A DNA stretch of 64,000 nucleotides. Source: Pseudomonas costantinii. Its GTDB lineage: Bacteria; Pseudomonadota; Gammaproteobacteria; Pseudomonadales; Pseudomonadaceae. Location: the NCBI RefSeq assembly GCF_001870435.1, contig NZ_MDDR01000057.1:62001-126000 (forward strand), given 5' to 3'. The position numbers and the translations under genes are program-made. Of this stretch, positions 43,801 through 53,520 are shown in pieces (the stretch's first letter is position 1; each line of letters opens with the position of its first letter). Below the pieces are notes generated by a model that searched no databases, was not told the origin of the DNA, and saw nothing but the letters and a program-made list of their open reading frames with translations.

Positions 43801-46800
43801 AGTTGTGCGGCGCCACCAACGGTGAGTGCACCGGTGCCCAGTGCGGCGTTATTGCCAAGGATCAGTTGACCGGCATTCAGGCCGGTGCCGCCGCTATAGG
43901 TGTTGGCGCCGTTGAGGGTCAGTGTCGCCGCACCTTTTTTCAGCAGGCTGCCGCTGCCGCTGATCCCGCCGTTAAGCGCCAGCTCATTACTGCCGCCGAT
44001 GGCGAGTGCACCATTGAGTACCGCCGCGTTGCCGAGTGTGACGACAGCGTTGCTGTCCAGGGTGGTGCCGTCAGCCGCAGTCAGCGCACCAGTACCCAGT
44101 GCACTGTTGTTGCCGACCACCAGTGTGCCGCCATTGAGCGCGGTGCCGCCGGTATAGCCATTGGTGCCGTTGAGCACCAGGGTCCCGGTGTCGAGTTTGG
44201 CCAGTGTGCCGTTGCCGTTGAGCGTTACGCCCAGGGTGGCAGTGGCATTCGGGTCGACGCGAATCGCGGTGTTGCCGGTACCGCCATTCACCAGGTTGAG
44301 CACGCCCGCCGTGCCGGACGCCAGGTTGTAGCCATCCGTGACGAACTGTATGCCAGTGATATTTTGCGTGCCATTCACGGTCACGTTACCCGCTGTGCCC
44401 TGGAACACCGCGAAGCTGTTACTCCAGCCTTGGTTAAGCGTGCCGTCGACGTTGGTCCAGTTGGTGATGCCAGTGCCCCAGGTGCCGTTACCGCCTTCGA
44501 TGGCACCATTACCAACCAGGTTACCGCCATCCCAGAACTGTACGGTGGTATTGGGCGCTGTCACCAGCAGGTTGACCTTGTTGCTGACGGCCGTCTGCAC
44601 TTGCAGGTCGCCCGGCACCACGCTGCCCGGCAGCGTGCCGAGGGTCAGGCCGTTATCGGTCAGCGCCCCGGTGTAGCTGATGATGTTGTACACGCCTGTG
44701 CCGAAGCCACCGAGATCAGTGACATTCAGGTTGCCGTCCAGGGTCAGATTACCGCCCACGCTCAGAAGTGCGTTGCCACCGCCGACCACCGGTGCGCCAA
44801 GGCCCACATCCAAATTGGAATTGCCGCCCAGCACCAGCGAGCCCACCGACAGCGTGCTACCGGAGGTCAAACCGATATGGCCACCGTCGGCCACCGTCAC
44901 CGCGCCTGCCAGAGAACCGGTACCGCTCAGCGTTGCACCGTTGTTGACCGCCACCGCGCCGCTGGCCAGCGAACCGCTGACATTCAAGGTGCCACCATTC
45001 ACGCTGGTGGCGCCGCTAATGCCATTGGTGCCGGTCAGGTTAAGCACGCCGGTGCCGTTCTTATCCAGATTACCCGTACCGTTCAGTGCTCCTGCGAAGG
45101 TGTTATTCAGATTGCTGCCACCCACTGCCAGCGTACTGCCACCCGAGACTTGAACCACACCGTTACCCGCCAAGCTATTGAGGCTGGCGTTACCACCCAG
45201 GTTCAGGCTGGCACCCGTGCCGACAGTTACGCCGGAGGTGTTGCCCAGTGCGCCATTGCCCACCGTGGTCAGGCTACCGCCCACCACGTTCAGTGGCCCG
45301 GTGAAGGTGTTGTTGGCGCTGAGCAGTAGGTCCGCCGCGCCGTTCTTGATCAATGCCGCATTACCCGCCAGAACACCGGCGAGGGTCAGATTGTTGTTAC
45401 CGGCCACGGCCAGATCGGCATCGAGGTTGATAGAGTTGGCCAGGACAAGCACAGCACTGTTGTCCAACGTGGACGCACCGTCGACGGTCAGAGCGCCCGA
45501 ACCCAATGCCGTGACGTTACCGAGGGTTAGCGTACCGGCATTTAACGTCGTGCCACCGCTGTAGGTATTGGCGCCGTTCAGGGTCAGATCTGCCACGCCG
45601 TTTTTGCTCAGGCTACCCGTTCCGCTGATTACACCACCCAAAGCCAGATCATTGCTGCCGGCGATCGCCAAGTTGGCGTTTAACACAACATTGGTGCCGA
45701 CACTCAGCGCAGTGTTGTTGTCCAACGTCGACGCGCCGCCTACCGTCAGATTGCCCAGGCCCAGTGCATTCGCATTGCCCAAAGTCAGGGTACCGGCGTT
45801 CAACGTAGTGCCGCCGAGGTACCCATTGGCACCATTGAGGATCAGGTTGGCCGCGCCATTTTTGGTCAGGCTGCCTGCACCATTCACAGCGCCGCCCAGT
45901 GTCAGGTCGGCAGTGCCACCGATGCTTAGGGTGCCAGCCAGGTTGACCACATTCGTGGTATTGACCGCTGCACTGGCGTCCAGTGTGGTGCCGTTCGCCG
46001 CGTTCAAGGCGCCACTGCCCAGTGCCGAGTTGCTTGCTAAAATCAGCCCGCCTGCATTCAAGGCCACAGGGCCTAGGAAGGTGTTGCCGCCGCCGAGGGT
46101 CAGGTTGGCGGCGCCGTTCTTGATCAGCCCGCCTGCGCCGTTAATCACACCATTGAGGGCCAGTGCATTACTGCCCGCTACAGTCAGATTGCCGCTCAAG
46201 GTAACGTTATTGCCCAACGCCACTGCCGTGTTGCTGTCCAGCGTGGTGCCGGTGGCGGCGGTCAATTGACCGGTACCCAACGCGGTGTTGCTGCCCACCA
46301 CCAGTTCCCCGCCATTGAGCAAAGTGCCGCCGGTGTAGCTGTTGGCGCCGCCGAGTACCAGGGTGCCCGCATCCAGTTTGGCCAAGGTACCCGCACCGTC
46401 GATATTGACGCCGATGGTCGCGGTGGAACCCGGGTCAACGCGCAACGCCACATTGCCGCTGCTGCCGTTGACTGCGGTCAGTTGTCCGGCCGTGCCGTTG
46501 ACCAGGCTATAACCATCGGTGACGAATTGCATGCCGGTAAAGGTTTGTGGCCCGTTCACGGTGACGGTGCCTGCCGAACCCTGGAACACTGCAAAATCAG
46601 CGGCCCATGGTTGATTAAGGGTGCCGTTGACGTTGGTCCAGTTCGTGCCGCCGCTGGTCCAAGAACCTGTACCGCCCTCCACCACGCCGTTAGCGATTGT
46701 CTGATTACCATCCCAGAAGCGAATCGTGGAACTGGGCGCCGAGACCAAGATGTTGACTCGGTTACCGACGGCGGTTTGTACCACCAGATCGCCGAGGGCG

Positions 46801-49800
46801 TAGCCGACGGGCACACCCGCCACGTTCAGCCCCAAGTCAGTCAAAGTACCGATGTAGTTGATCAGACGATACACGCCGACCCCGAACCCTCCGGCATCCG
46901 TCACATTGAGGTTGCCGTCGAGGGTCAAGTTACCGCCAACGTTGAACAACGAGGTGGTGGACGGCGTACCCAGTGCCACGTCCAGGTTGGCACCCGAACC
47001 CAGCGTCAGGGAACCGGCTGACAAGGTATTGCCGCTGCTCAGCGCCAGGTGCCCTCCATTGTTGACCATCACGTTCCCCAGCAGTGAGCCGGTACCGGTC
47101 AACGTACCACCGCTGTTGACGTTGACCACGCTGCTGGCCAGGGAGCCGGTGACATTCAAGGTACCTGCATTGATCGCAGTATTGCCGGTGAGGCCATTTT
47201 GCCCGGTGAGGTTGAAAACGCCGGTGCCAACCTTGATCAAACCGCCACCACCACTGAGGCTACCGCCAAAGGTGCTGTTCGCGTTGACGCCGCCGACGCT
47301 CAATGTGGACCCTATGTTCAGTTGTACCGAGCCATTACCGGACAGTGCTGCGAGGCTCGTATCCGCGCCGAGGTTGAGTGCAGCCAAGGCTCCGACATTG
47401 GCGCCCGACGTGCTGCCCAAGGCACCGGTGCTCAGTGTGGTCACGCTGCCGGAAAGAATATCCACGGCACCGCTGAAGGTGTTGTTGCCGCTCAAGGTCA
47501 AGTCACCCTGGCCGTCTTTGATCAGGCCACCGGTGCCGCTGACCACGCCTGCCAAGGTCAAGCTGTTGTTGCCGGCCAGGGTCAGGTCGGCATTCAGCGC
47601 AATGTTGTTGCCCAAGGTGAAGGCTGAGCTGTTATCAAGGGTCGCCGCGCCGCCGACGGTCAAGGCACCACTGCCCAATGCCTGCGCGCCGCCCAGGGTC
47701 AACGTACCGTTATTGAGCGTGGTCCCACCACTGAAGGTGTTGTTGCCGTTGAGGGTCAGGTTGGCGAGGCCGTTCTTGACCAATGCGCCGGTGCCGCTGA
47801 TCACACCGGTGCCCAGGGTCAGGTTGTTGGTCCCGCCGACCGTCAAGCCTGCGTTGAGCGCGATGGAATTGCCCAGAGTGACATCAGCATTACTGTCCAA
47901 CGTCGCGGCACCGCCGACGGTGAGGCCGCCACTGCCGAGAGCTGTATTCGCGCCGACGGTGAGAGTCCCGTTGTTAAGCGTGGTGCCACCCAGGAAGGTG
48001 TTGCCGCCATTGAGGATCAGGTTGGCCGCACCGTTCTTGATCAGTGAACCTGTCACGCCACTGACCGCGCCGCCCAGTGTCAGGTCGGCTGTGCCGCCCA
48101 CCGTAAGCGCCCCACCGAGGTTGATCTGGTTGGTCAGCGACGCCGCCGCATTGGCGTCCAGCCCAGTGCCCGCCGAGGCCGTCAGTGCACCACTGCCCAG
48201 AGCGCTAGCTCCATCGACGACAATTTTGCCGACGTTAAGCGCCGTGCCACCTGCGTAGTTATTGCTACCGTTGAGGGTCAGGTCGGCCGTGCCCGTTTTG
48301 ATCAGGCTACCCGAGCCGCTGACGACACCGTTCAAGGTCAAGGCGTTGCTGCCGAGGACGGTCAGACCGCCCGTCAGGTTAACGTTATTGCCCAGGCTCA
48401 CGGCGGTGCCGGCATCCAATGTGGTGCCATTCGCCGCATTCAACGCGCCCGTGCCCAGCGCCGTGCTGGAACCGACCGTCAGCCCTCCAACGTTCAGTGC
48501 GGTGGGGCCGGAGTAGGTATTGGCGCCGTTGAGAGTGAGGCCCGACGCGCCGTTTTTAATCAGCCCGCTCGCACCACTGATGATGCCGTTCAGGGTCAGC
48601 GGGTTGGCGCCATCCGCACTCAGGTTAGCGTTGAGGGTGATTGCGTTATTGAGGGCCAGCCCGGTGGTGCTGGAAAGTGTACTCGCGCCAGTCACGGTGA
48701 GCGCACCGGTGCCAAGCCCCAACGCATTGCCTACTGTCAGGGTGCCGTTGCTCAGCGTGGTACCTCCTGAAAAGGTATTGGCACCACTGAGGGTCAGGTT
48801 GGAGGTGCCATTTTTGACCAGGCCCGACGCACCGCCGATCACACCGTTCAGGGTCAGCGGGTTGGTGCCGGCCAAGGTCAGGTTGGCGCCCAGATTGATG
48901 GCATTGGCCAGGTTGATTCCAGGGCTGTTATCCAGGATCGAGGCCCCGGTCACACTCAATGCACCACTGCCGAGTGCTGCGTTATTGCCGACGCTCAAGG
49001 TGCCGCCCGACAGCGTGGTGCCGGCCAGGAAAGTGTTGGCACCGTTGAGAATCAGCGCCGCCGCACCGTTTTTGGTCAGCCCGCCCGTACCACCGACCAC
49101 ACCGTTCAAGGTCAGGTTGCTGGTGCCGCCAATGTTCAGGTTACCGCCGAGGCTCAACCCATTGTTGACGGTGACCGCGGTGCTGGCATCCAAAGTTGTG
49201 TTGTCGGCGGTACTCAATATGCCGCCCACGCCCAAGGCACTGTTGCTCCCGAGTGTCAGCGAACCCGCATTCAGACTGGTATTGCCGGAGTAGGCATTGT
49301 TGCCATTGAGTGCCACCGCGGCCGTGCCGTTCTTGATCAAGCTGCCTGCACCGGAAATGACGCCGTTCAGACTGAGTGACTGGCTACCACCGAGGGTCAG
49401 TGCGCCGACCAGGTTGACGGCGTTGCCTAGGGTGACGGCGGTATTGGCGTCCAGCGAGGTGCCCGCCGTCGTAGTAAGGGCACCTGTGCCCAATGCCGTG
49501 TTGGACCCCAGTACGAGCCCTCCGGCGTTGAGTAAGGTAGCGCCCGTACGAGTGTTGTTGCCCGTCAGGGTCAACAGACCCGCGCCACTTTTGGTCAGCG
49601 CACCGCCACCCGACAGTACGCCACTCAGGGTCAACGGGTTGCCACCGGTCAAGGTGAGCGCACCGCCAAGGGTCACGTTATTGCTCAGGGCCGAGGCACC
49701 ACTGGCGTCAAGATTGGCCGCAGCGGTGACATTCAGACTACCGCTACCCAGGGCATTGTTATTGCCCAGCACCAAGGTGCCCGCCCCCAAGCTGGTGGTG

Positions 49801-51335
49801 CCGCTATAGCCGGTGTTGATGCCGTTGAGGCTCAGGCTACCCACGCCGACTTTGGTGATAGCGCCTGCACCAGAGACAACGCCGCCCACGTTCAAGGTAC
49901 CGGCGATGTCGGTGGTCAAGGTGTCGGACAGGGTCAAGGCGTTAGCGAGGCTGACCGTGCCAGGTGCCTGCAACGTCGTCGCAGCGGTGACACTGACGGT
50001 GCCGCTCCCCAGCGCCAAATCATTGCCCAACTGCACGGAACCACCCGCCAGTGTGGTGCCGCCCGAGAAGGTATTGGCGCCGCTGAGAATCAATTGACCG
50101 GCGTCCGCCTTGTTCAAACCACCCACGCCCGAGAGCACATTGGAAAGGGTCAGCCCGGTGGCGGTCCCACTCACCGTCAGGCCCCCAACGCCCAGGGTCA
50201 TCAGGTTACCGAGTGTCACTCCGTTGGTGGTCGCCTGAAGGGTCCCTCCATTGGACGTCAGCACGCCGGTACCAAATGGTTGAGCGTTATCGAACTGCGC
50301 AACACCGCCATTGAGCGTTGCAGCACCGGATACCAGTGGCCCTTGCAGCGCCCAGGTACCACTGTTGATCACCAAGTTGTTGAAGTTGACGTAATTGGCA
50401 CTGGATGCCGTGCCGCTGCCGCTGCTGCCACCACCGACACCCAGAGCATTTTGTAAGATCAGAGAGTTACTCCCCCCTGCACCACCGTCAATCTCGCCGG
50501 TAGGTGCGAAAGTAAGATTGACCCCCAGCAAGCCCCCGAGACTGATACCGAGCCCCCCGCCACTGGCCACGCTGGAGCCGGTGATGGCCGTAAACGTGTT
50601 GGCACTTGCGGCCCCCATCGACAGGCCACCCACAATGCTGCCGGAGTTGGTGAACGTGTTGCCTCCAGCAGAAGCCTGGAACGCCATACGCCCGGTAATC
50701 GTCCCCGCGTTGGTCATGTTGACCTGAGAGCCGCCTTGCACCGCCACCACCAGTGCATCGGATGACGTCAACAGGTTCAAGCCCAGCAACGCTGAGGAGC
50801 CAATGCTGCCGTTATTGACAATATTGGTGGTACCGGTGCTGCCATTATTGATATTCAGTGCCATGCCGTTGAGGCTGCCGAGGCTGAGCGAGAGCAGGCC
50901 CGAAGTCCCCTTGAGTACCCCCGTCACGGCGTTGGTGACATTGACAACGCCCGAAGCGCCGCTGCCAATCACGACACCGTTGCTTAACAACGTGACCAGC
51001 CCGAGAAATGACGGGTCAATGGTGCCGGCATTGTTCAGGGTGATGTTGTTACCCGTCAGGCTCATCATCGTGCCACCCAACACCGCACTCATGAGGGTGC
51101 CACTGGCAACGTTGACCTTCAAAGCGTCGGCGCCACTGACAAAGGTATTGTCCTGAAAGAGCGAGGCGGTACCGGTGCATGTCACCGTATCCCCATTGAC
51201 CGGGGAACCCGGCAAACAGTCGGCTATCGCCTGCTGGTTTACCAAGCCGATCAGCATCCCGGCAACGCCGAGGCGAACCGCAAGAAAAAGAGGAGAAAAC
51301 CGAGGTGTAACGGCAGTAACAAGTCTTCTATCCAC
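40824..51335 (-). CDS. Giant autotransporter with beta-strand repeats
   Basis: A single 3,503-residue protein. The start is a GTG at 51335 with AAGGAG six bases upstream; the in-frame ATG at 51365 has no such site. A signal peptide runs to about residue 38 (LVNQQAIA). The passenger has an Asn/Gly/Ala-rich N-terminal region, then about two dozen autotransporter-associated beta-strand units of the pattern LNGANTYSGGTTLNAGTL-x5-ALGSG. These fall in super-blocks separated by three homologous linkers centred near 46.7, 44.5 and 43.0 kb, each with IxFWDG, GxTNWTNV, FAVFQG and a downstream LTLDGNLNVTDxGGFG motif. The last ~275 residues (40824 to about 41650) form an autotransporter barrel from GEMVGWMRVLGTWGHMGG to the terminal F (SFSLGF). 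Cysteines appear near the N-terminus (DCLPG, TCTGT) and just before the barrel (GCYRED, GCHGEM), and I see none in the repeats. A surface adhesin or biofilm protein is the likely role. Confidence 0.93.
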   Translation of the reverse strand: MDRRLVTAVTPRFSPLFLAVRLGVAGMLIGLVNQQAIADCLPGSPVNGDTVTCTGTASLFQDNTFVSGADALKVNVASGTLMSAVLGGTMMSLTGNNITLNNAGTIDPSFLGLVTLLSNGVVIGSGASGVVNVTNAVTGVLKGTSGLLSLSLGSLNGMALNINNGSTGTTNIVNNGSIGSSALLGLNLLTSSDALVVAVQGGSQVNMTNAGTITGRMAFQASAGGNTFTNSGSIVGGLSMGAASANTFTAITGSSVASGGGLGISLGGLLGVNLTFAPTGEIDGGAGGSNSLILQNALGVGGGSSGSGTASSANYVNFNNLVINSGTWALQGPLVSGAATLNGGVAQFDNAQPFGTGVLTSNGGTLQATTNGVTLGNLMTLGVGGLTVSGTATGLTLSNVLSGVGGLNKADAGQLILSGANTFSGGTTLAGGSVQLGNDLALGSGTVSVTAATTLQAPGTVSLANALTLSDTLTTDIAGTLNVGGVVSGAGAITKVGVGSLSLNGINTGYSGTTSLGAGTLVLGNNNALGSGSLNVTAAANLDASGASALSNNVTLGGALTLTGGNPLTLSGVLSGGGALTKSGAGLLTLTGNNTRTGATLLNAGGLVLGSNTALGTGALTTTAGTSLDANTAVTLGNAVNLVGALTLGGSQSLSLNGVISGAGSLIKNGTAAVALNGNNAYSGNTSLNAGSLTLGSNSALGVGGILSTADNTTLDASTAVTVNNGLSLGGNLNIGGTSNLTLNGVVGGTGGLTKNGAAALILNGANTFLAGTTLSGGTLSVGNNAALGSGALSVTGASILDNSPGINLANAINLGANLTLAGTNPLTLNGVIGGASGLVKNGTSNLTLSGANTFSGGTTLSNGTLTVGNALGLGTGALTVTGASTLSSTTGLALNNAITLNANLSADGANPLTLNGIISGASGLIKNGASGLTLNGANTYSGPTALNVGGLTVGSSTALGTGALNAANGTTLDAGTAVSLGNNVNLTGGLTVLGSNALTLNGVVSGSGSLIKTGTADLTLNGSNNYAGGTALNVGKIVVDGASALGSGALTASAGTGLDANAAASLTNQINLGGALTVGGTADLTLGGAVSGVTGSLIKNGAANLILNGGNTFLGGTTLNNGTLTVGANTALGSGGLTVGGAATLDSNADVTLGNSIALNAGLTVGGTNNLTLGTGVISGTGALVKNGLANLTLNGNNTFSGGTTLNNGTLTLGGAQALGSGALTVGGAATLDNSSAFTLGNNIALNADLTLAGNNSLTLAGVVSGTGGLIKDGQGDLTLSGNNTFSGAVDILSGSVTTLSTGALGSTSGANVGALAALNLGADTSLAALSGNGSVQLNIGSTLSVGGVNANSTFGGSLSGGGGLIKVGTGVFNLTGQNGLTGNTAINAGTLNVTGSLASSVVNVNSGGTLTGTGSLLGNVMVNNGGHLALSSGNTLSAGSLTLGSGANLDVALGTPSTTSLFNVGGNLTLDGNLNVTDAGGFGVGVYRLINYIGTLTDLGLNVAGVPVGYALGDLVVQTAVGNRVNILVSAPSSTIRFWDGNQTIANGVVEGGTGSWTSGGTNWTNVNGTLNQPWAADFAVFQGSAGTVTVNGPQTFTGMQFVTDGYSLVNGTAGQLTAVNGSSGNVALRVDPGSTATIGVNIDGAGTLAKLDAGTLVLGGANSYTGGTLLNGGELVVGSNTALGTGQLTAATGTTLDSNTAVALGNNVTLSGNLTVAGSNALALNGVINGAGGLIKNGAANLTLGGGNTFLGPVALNAGGLILASNSALGSGALNAANGTTLDASAAVNTTNVVNLAGTLSIGGTADLTLGGAVNGAGSLTKNGAANLILNGANGYLGGTTLNAGTLTLGNANALGLGNLTVGGASTLDNNTALSVGTNVVLNANLAIAGSNDLALGGVISGTGSLSKNGVADLTLNGANTYSGGTTLNAGTLTLGNVTALGSGALTVDGASTLDNSAVLVLANSINLDADLAVAGNNNLTLAGVLAGNAALIKNGAADLLLSANNTFTGPLNVVGGSLTTVGNGALGNTSGVTVGTGASLNLGGNASLNSLAGNGVVQVSGGSTLAVGGSNLNNTFAGALNGTGNLDKNGTGVLNLTGTNGISGATSVNGGTLNVSGSLASGAVAVNNGATLSGTGSLAGAVTVADGGHIGLTSGSTLSVGSLVLGGNSNLDVGLGAPVVGGGNALLSVGGNLTLDGNLNVTDLGGFGTGVYNIISYTGALTDNGLTLGTLPGSVVPGDLQVQTAVSNKVNLLVTAPNTTVQFWDGGNLVGNGAIEGGNGTWGTGITNWTNVDGTLNQGWSNSFAVFQGTAGNVTVNGTQNITGIQFVTDGYNLASGTAGVLNLVNGGTGNTAIRVDPNATATLGVTLNGNGTLAKLDTGTLVLNGTNGYTGGTALNGGTLVVGNNSALGTGALTAADGTTLDSNAVVTLGNAAVLNGALAIGGSNELALNGGISGSGSLLKKGAATLTLNGANTYSGGTGLNAGQLILGNNAALGTGALTVGGAAQLDGNTDLQLANAISLGGPLNLIGSHDLALNGIVSGNGSLVKNGNGALLLTGGNTYTGGTTLNGGTTTGTTTSLQGAIANNATLTFEQGADGTYTGNLTGAGVLNKTGTGALLLTGNNTFTGNTNVNAGSLLVNGTLNSAAVQVASGATLGGSGTLGGAVSMADGSILKAGAAAPLSVGSLALSSGTTLDFALGAPGASTTAVNVAGNLTLDGTLNVTDTGGFGIGVYQLFRYGGTLTDNGLTLGSLPVGFGNLALQTSLANQLNLLVQTTPGQIQFWNGGTTSPDGTITGGSGTWGPGTNWTDPTGTQGLASNNQFAVFGGQGGTVTVVGNQGFTGLQILDSGYTLTAGAGGTLTPTGTATVRVNSGVTTDVSAPIVGAGAINKLDAGTLVLTGANTYTGGTTVSGGTLAGNTTSLRGSILNNARLLFVQASNGQFNGNLAGTGAIVKQGAGALLLTGNQSFSGTVAVDQGVLQVGNAANPGAVLGGQVTVASGAGLTGNGSVGSLVNHGAVTPDSGKLTVAGNFTNASDGALNLVITPSVTSSLAVGGTANLGGTLNVVNLAPYAGPTTYTLLTAGAVNGTFSNTNLENLAFLTTSLNYSPTQVALAVSRNNVSYASVAATGNQRGVAAALGSGAAVGGVALQNALLNSDAAGARAAFDSLSGEIHASTASAMLEDSRYIRDAVNERLRQPGCYREDDPRNSLAPSENRLSSAGCHGEMVGWMRVLGTWGHMGGDSNTAKLDRNLGGFLLGTDKQVDDAWRVGAAAGYTRSDLNAKRRSSSADVDSYHLMAYTAYQQEAFAARMGVAYSWHDIESKRDVSIGNEGQRLKADYKARSAQVFGEVGYTIETGGMALEPFAGLAYVNYDSDTFKEKGGSAALRGDADQDVTFSTLGVRIGQTITLGNGSKITPRGSIGWRHAFGDTKPDADLSFINGGASFSTQGVPIAKDSAVVEAGLDYQISQNGKLGLGYSGQLSRNDKDHAMTISFSLGF

Positions 51336-51639
51336 GTCCAACTCCTTGTGGTCCAAGCCTTTCATCCATGACCGCGTAGAAGCCCTTCTACATAGATTTC
51401 ACACGCGTCGAATTCGAAATACCTGACCGTGGTGACAACTGATCCAGTTTGTCGGAACGGTAGTAGACCCACGGAAAAGTCATTGAATTAAATGGTATTA
51501 ATACTTTCGCGAATCCAGCGTAAGAATGGGATTACAGCCAACAGCCACTGACTGTCGCGACAAAAATACAAGTTTCAGAATGTAAAAAAGCGCTCTAATG
51601 GCGCCCTGTCGATTTGCTTTAAAGATCCTGGAGTTCGTA
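51336..51639. other. Divergent promoter region between the autotransporter and the antiporter genes
   Basis: About 300 bases, AT-richer than its surroundings, with no credible gene. It contains the AAGGAG site that sets the autotransporter start and must carry both promoters. CTGGAG before 51640 is the antiporter ribosome-binding site. I see no clear operator palindrome. Confidence 0.6.
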
Positions 51640-53448
51640 ATGCCCCATGAAGGCAACCTGTTACAAGCAGCCGTGGTGTTCCTGCTCGCCGCCGTGCTGA
51701 CCGTGCCCTTGGCCAAGCGCCTCCAACTGGGCGCAGTGCTGGGCTATCTGTTCGCGGGTGTGATTATCGGCCCGTCGGTATTGGGCCTGATTGGTAACCC
51801 GCAAAGCGTGGCGCAGTTCTCTGAGCTGGGCGTGGTGTTGCTGCTGTTTATCATCGGCCTGGAGCTGTCGCCCAAACGGTTATGGGTGATGCGCAAGGCG
51901 GTGTTTGGCGTCGGCCTGGCCCAAGTGTTGCTCACAGGCTTGGTAATGGGCGTGGTAGCGCTGTGGCTGTTTGGCCAGTCGTGGAACAGCGCCATTGTGC
52001 TGGGCCTGGGCCTGGCGCTCTCCTCCACTGCTTTCGGCTTGCAAAGCCTGGCCGAGCGCAAAGAACTCAACCAGCCCCATGGGCGCCTGGCCTTTGCGAT
52101 TCTGCTGTTCCAGGACATCGCGGCGATCCCGTTGATCGCCATGGTGCCGTTGTTGGCCGGCAGTGATCACCCGACCAGCGAAGCTCAAGGCCTGCAACAC
52201 GTATTGCAGATTCTCGGCAGTATCGCCGTGGTGATCATCGGTGGCCGCTACCTGTTGCGCCCCGTGTTTCGTATCGTCGCCAAGACCGGCCTGCGGGAAG
52301 TGTCCACCGCCACCGCGCTGTTGGTGGTGATCGGCACCGCCTGGCTGATGGAGTTGGTGGGGGTGTCCATGGCCCTCGGTGCGTTCCTCGCCGGGTTGCT
52401 GCTGGCTGATTCGGAATACCGCCACGAGCTGGAATCCCAGATCGAGCCGTTCAAGGGCCTGCTGCTGGGGCTGTTTTTTATCAGCGTGGGCATGGGCGCC
52501 AACCTCAGTTTGCTGCTCAGCACGCCGCTGGTGGTGATCGGGCTAACCTTGCTGTTGATCGGCTTGAAACTGCCACTGCTGTACGCAGTAGGTCGGCTGG
52601 TAGGCGACCTCAATCGCGAAAGCGCCTTGCGCCTGGGCGTGGTGTTGGCGGCGGGCGGTGAGTTTGCGTTTGTGGTGTTCAAGATCGGCCGCGACCAAGG
52701 CTTGTTCGAACCGCACCTTTACGATGTGCTGGTGCTGACCATTACCCTTTCCATGGCGGTGACGCCACTGCTGTTGTTGGTGTGCCCAAAGCTGTTCAAG
52801 CCCAAGGTCAAACCCGTGGAAGTGCCCGAGGAATACCGTGCCATCGAAAGCGATGCGCCACGCGTAGTGATCGCCGGCATGGGCCGTATGGGCCAGATCG
52901 TGGCGCGGATCCTGCGCGCGCAAAACATCTCGTTTATCGCCCTCGACACCTCGGTGGAAACCATCGAGCTGACCCGCAGTTTCGGCGGCATGCCGGTGTT
53001 CTACGGCGACCCCCAACGCCCGGAAATCCTGCATGCGGCCAAAGTTGATCAGGCGGAATTCTTCGTGATCGCCATGGACGACCCGGAGATCAACATCAAG
53101 ACCGCCGAACTGGTGCGCAACCTCTATCCGCACATGAAGATCATCGCCCGCGCGCGTAACCGCCAGCATGTGCACCGCCTGGTGGACCTGGACGCGTCAC
53201 CGGTGCGCGAGACCTTCTACTCCAGCCTGGAAATGAGCCGCCGTACCCTGGTCGGTCTCGGCTTGACCCAGGCCCAGGCCGACGCGCGTATCAGCCGCTT
53301 CAAAAACCACGACCTGCAACTGCTCGCCGCCCAACATGCGGTGTACGACGACGCCGGCAAAGTGATGCAAACCGCCCAGGAAGCACGGACGGAACTGGCG
53401 AGGTTGTTTGAGATGGACCGGCTCGAGGAGGAGTCCGACAAGGTGTAA
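51640..53448 (+). CDS. Kef-type K+/H+ antiporter (CPA2 family)
   Basis: A 602-residue membrane protein with 12-13 helices in the first ~390 residues (GAVLGYLFAGVIIGPSVLGL, FQDIAAIPLIAMVPLL, FISVGMGANLSLLL) and a cytoplasmic RCK_N domain with the nucleotide motif VVIAGMGRMGQIVARIL. It matches KefB/KefC glutathione-gated potassium efflux systems in length and order. The ATG at 51640 follows CTGGAG; the in-frame reading back to 51598 is not needed. No KefF/KefG ancillary gene is next to it. Confidence 0.88.
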   Translation: MPHEGNLLQAAVVFLLAAVLTVPLAKRLQLGAVLGYLFAGVIIGPSVLGLIGNPQSVAQFSELGVVLLLFIIGLELSPKRLWVMRKAVFGVGLAQVLLTGLVMGVVALWLFGQSWNSAIVLGLGLALSSTAFGLQSLAERKELNQPHGRLAFAILLFQDIAAIPLIAMVPLLAGSDHPTSEAQGLQHVLQILGSIAVVIIGGRYLLRPVFRIVAKTGLREVSTATALLVVIGTAWLMELVGVSMALGAFLAGLLLADSEYRHELESQIEPFKGLLLGLFFISVGMGANLSLLLSTPLVVIGLTLLLIGLKLPLLYAVGRLVGDLNRESALRLGVVLAAGGEFAFVVFKIGRDQGLFEPHLYDVLVLTITLSMAVTPLLLLVCPKLFKPKVKPVEVPEEYRAIESDAPRVVIAGMGRMGQIVARILRAQNISFIALDTSVETIELTRSFGGMPVFYGDPQRPEILHAAKVDQAEFFVIAMDDPEINIKTAELVRNLYPHMKIIARARNRQHVHRLVDLDASPVRETFYSSLEMSRRTLVGLGLTQAQADARISRFKNHDLQLLAAQHAVYDDAGKVMQTAQEARTELARLFEMDRLEEESDKV

Positions 53449-53520
53449 GGCTGCGGGCGAACGATCTTGCGATTTTTCTGACAGAATACGGCGCAATTTC
53501 GTTCATCCCTGGAGCGCTTC

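Noticed and set aside
41607..50097. Many long plus-strand open frames (for example 43728-45329, 46858-48258, 48520-49293)
   Set aside because: They lie antisense to the repetitive autotransporter gene and show only repetitive Ala/Pro/Arg/Val-rich sequence. They arise because a GC-rich repeat gene lacks stops on the other strand.
42000..50200. Regularly repeated sequence that could look like a CRISPR array or satellite
   Set aside because: The repeats are in frame and encode beta-strand units of one protein; there are no uniform short repeats with unique spacers and no cas genes.
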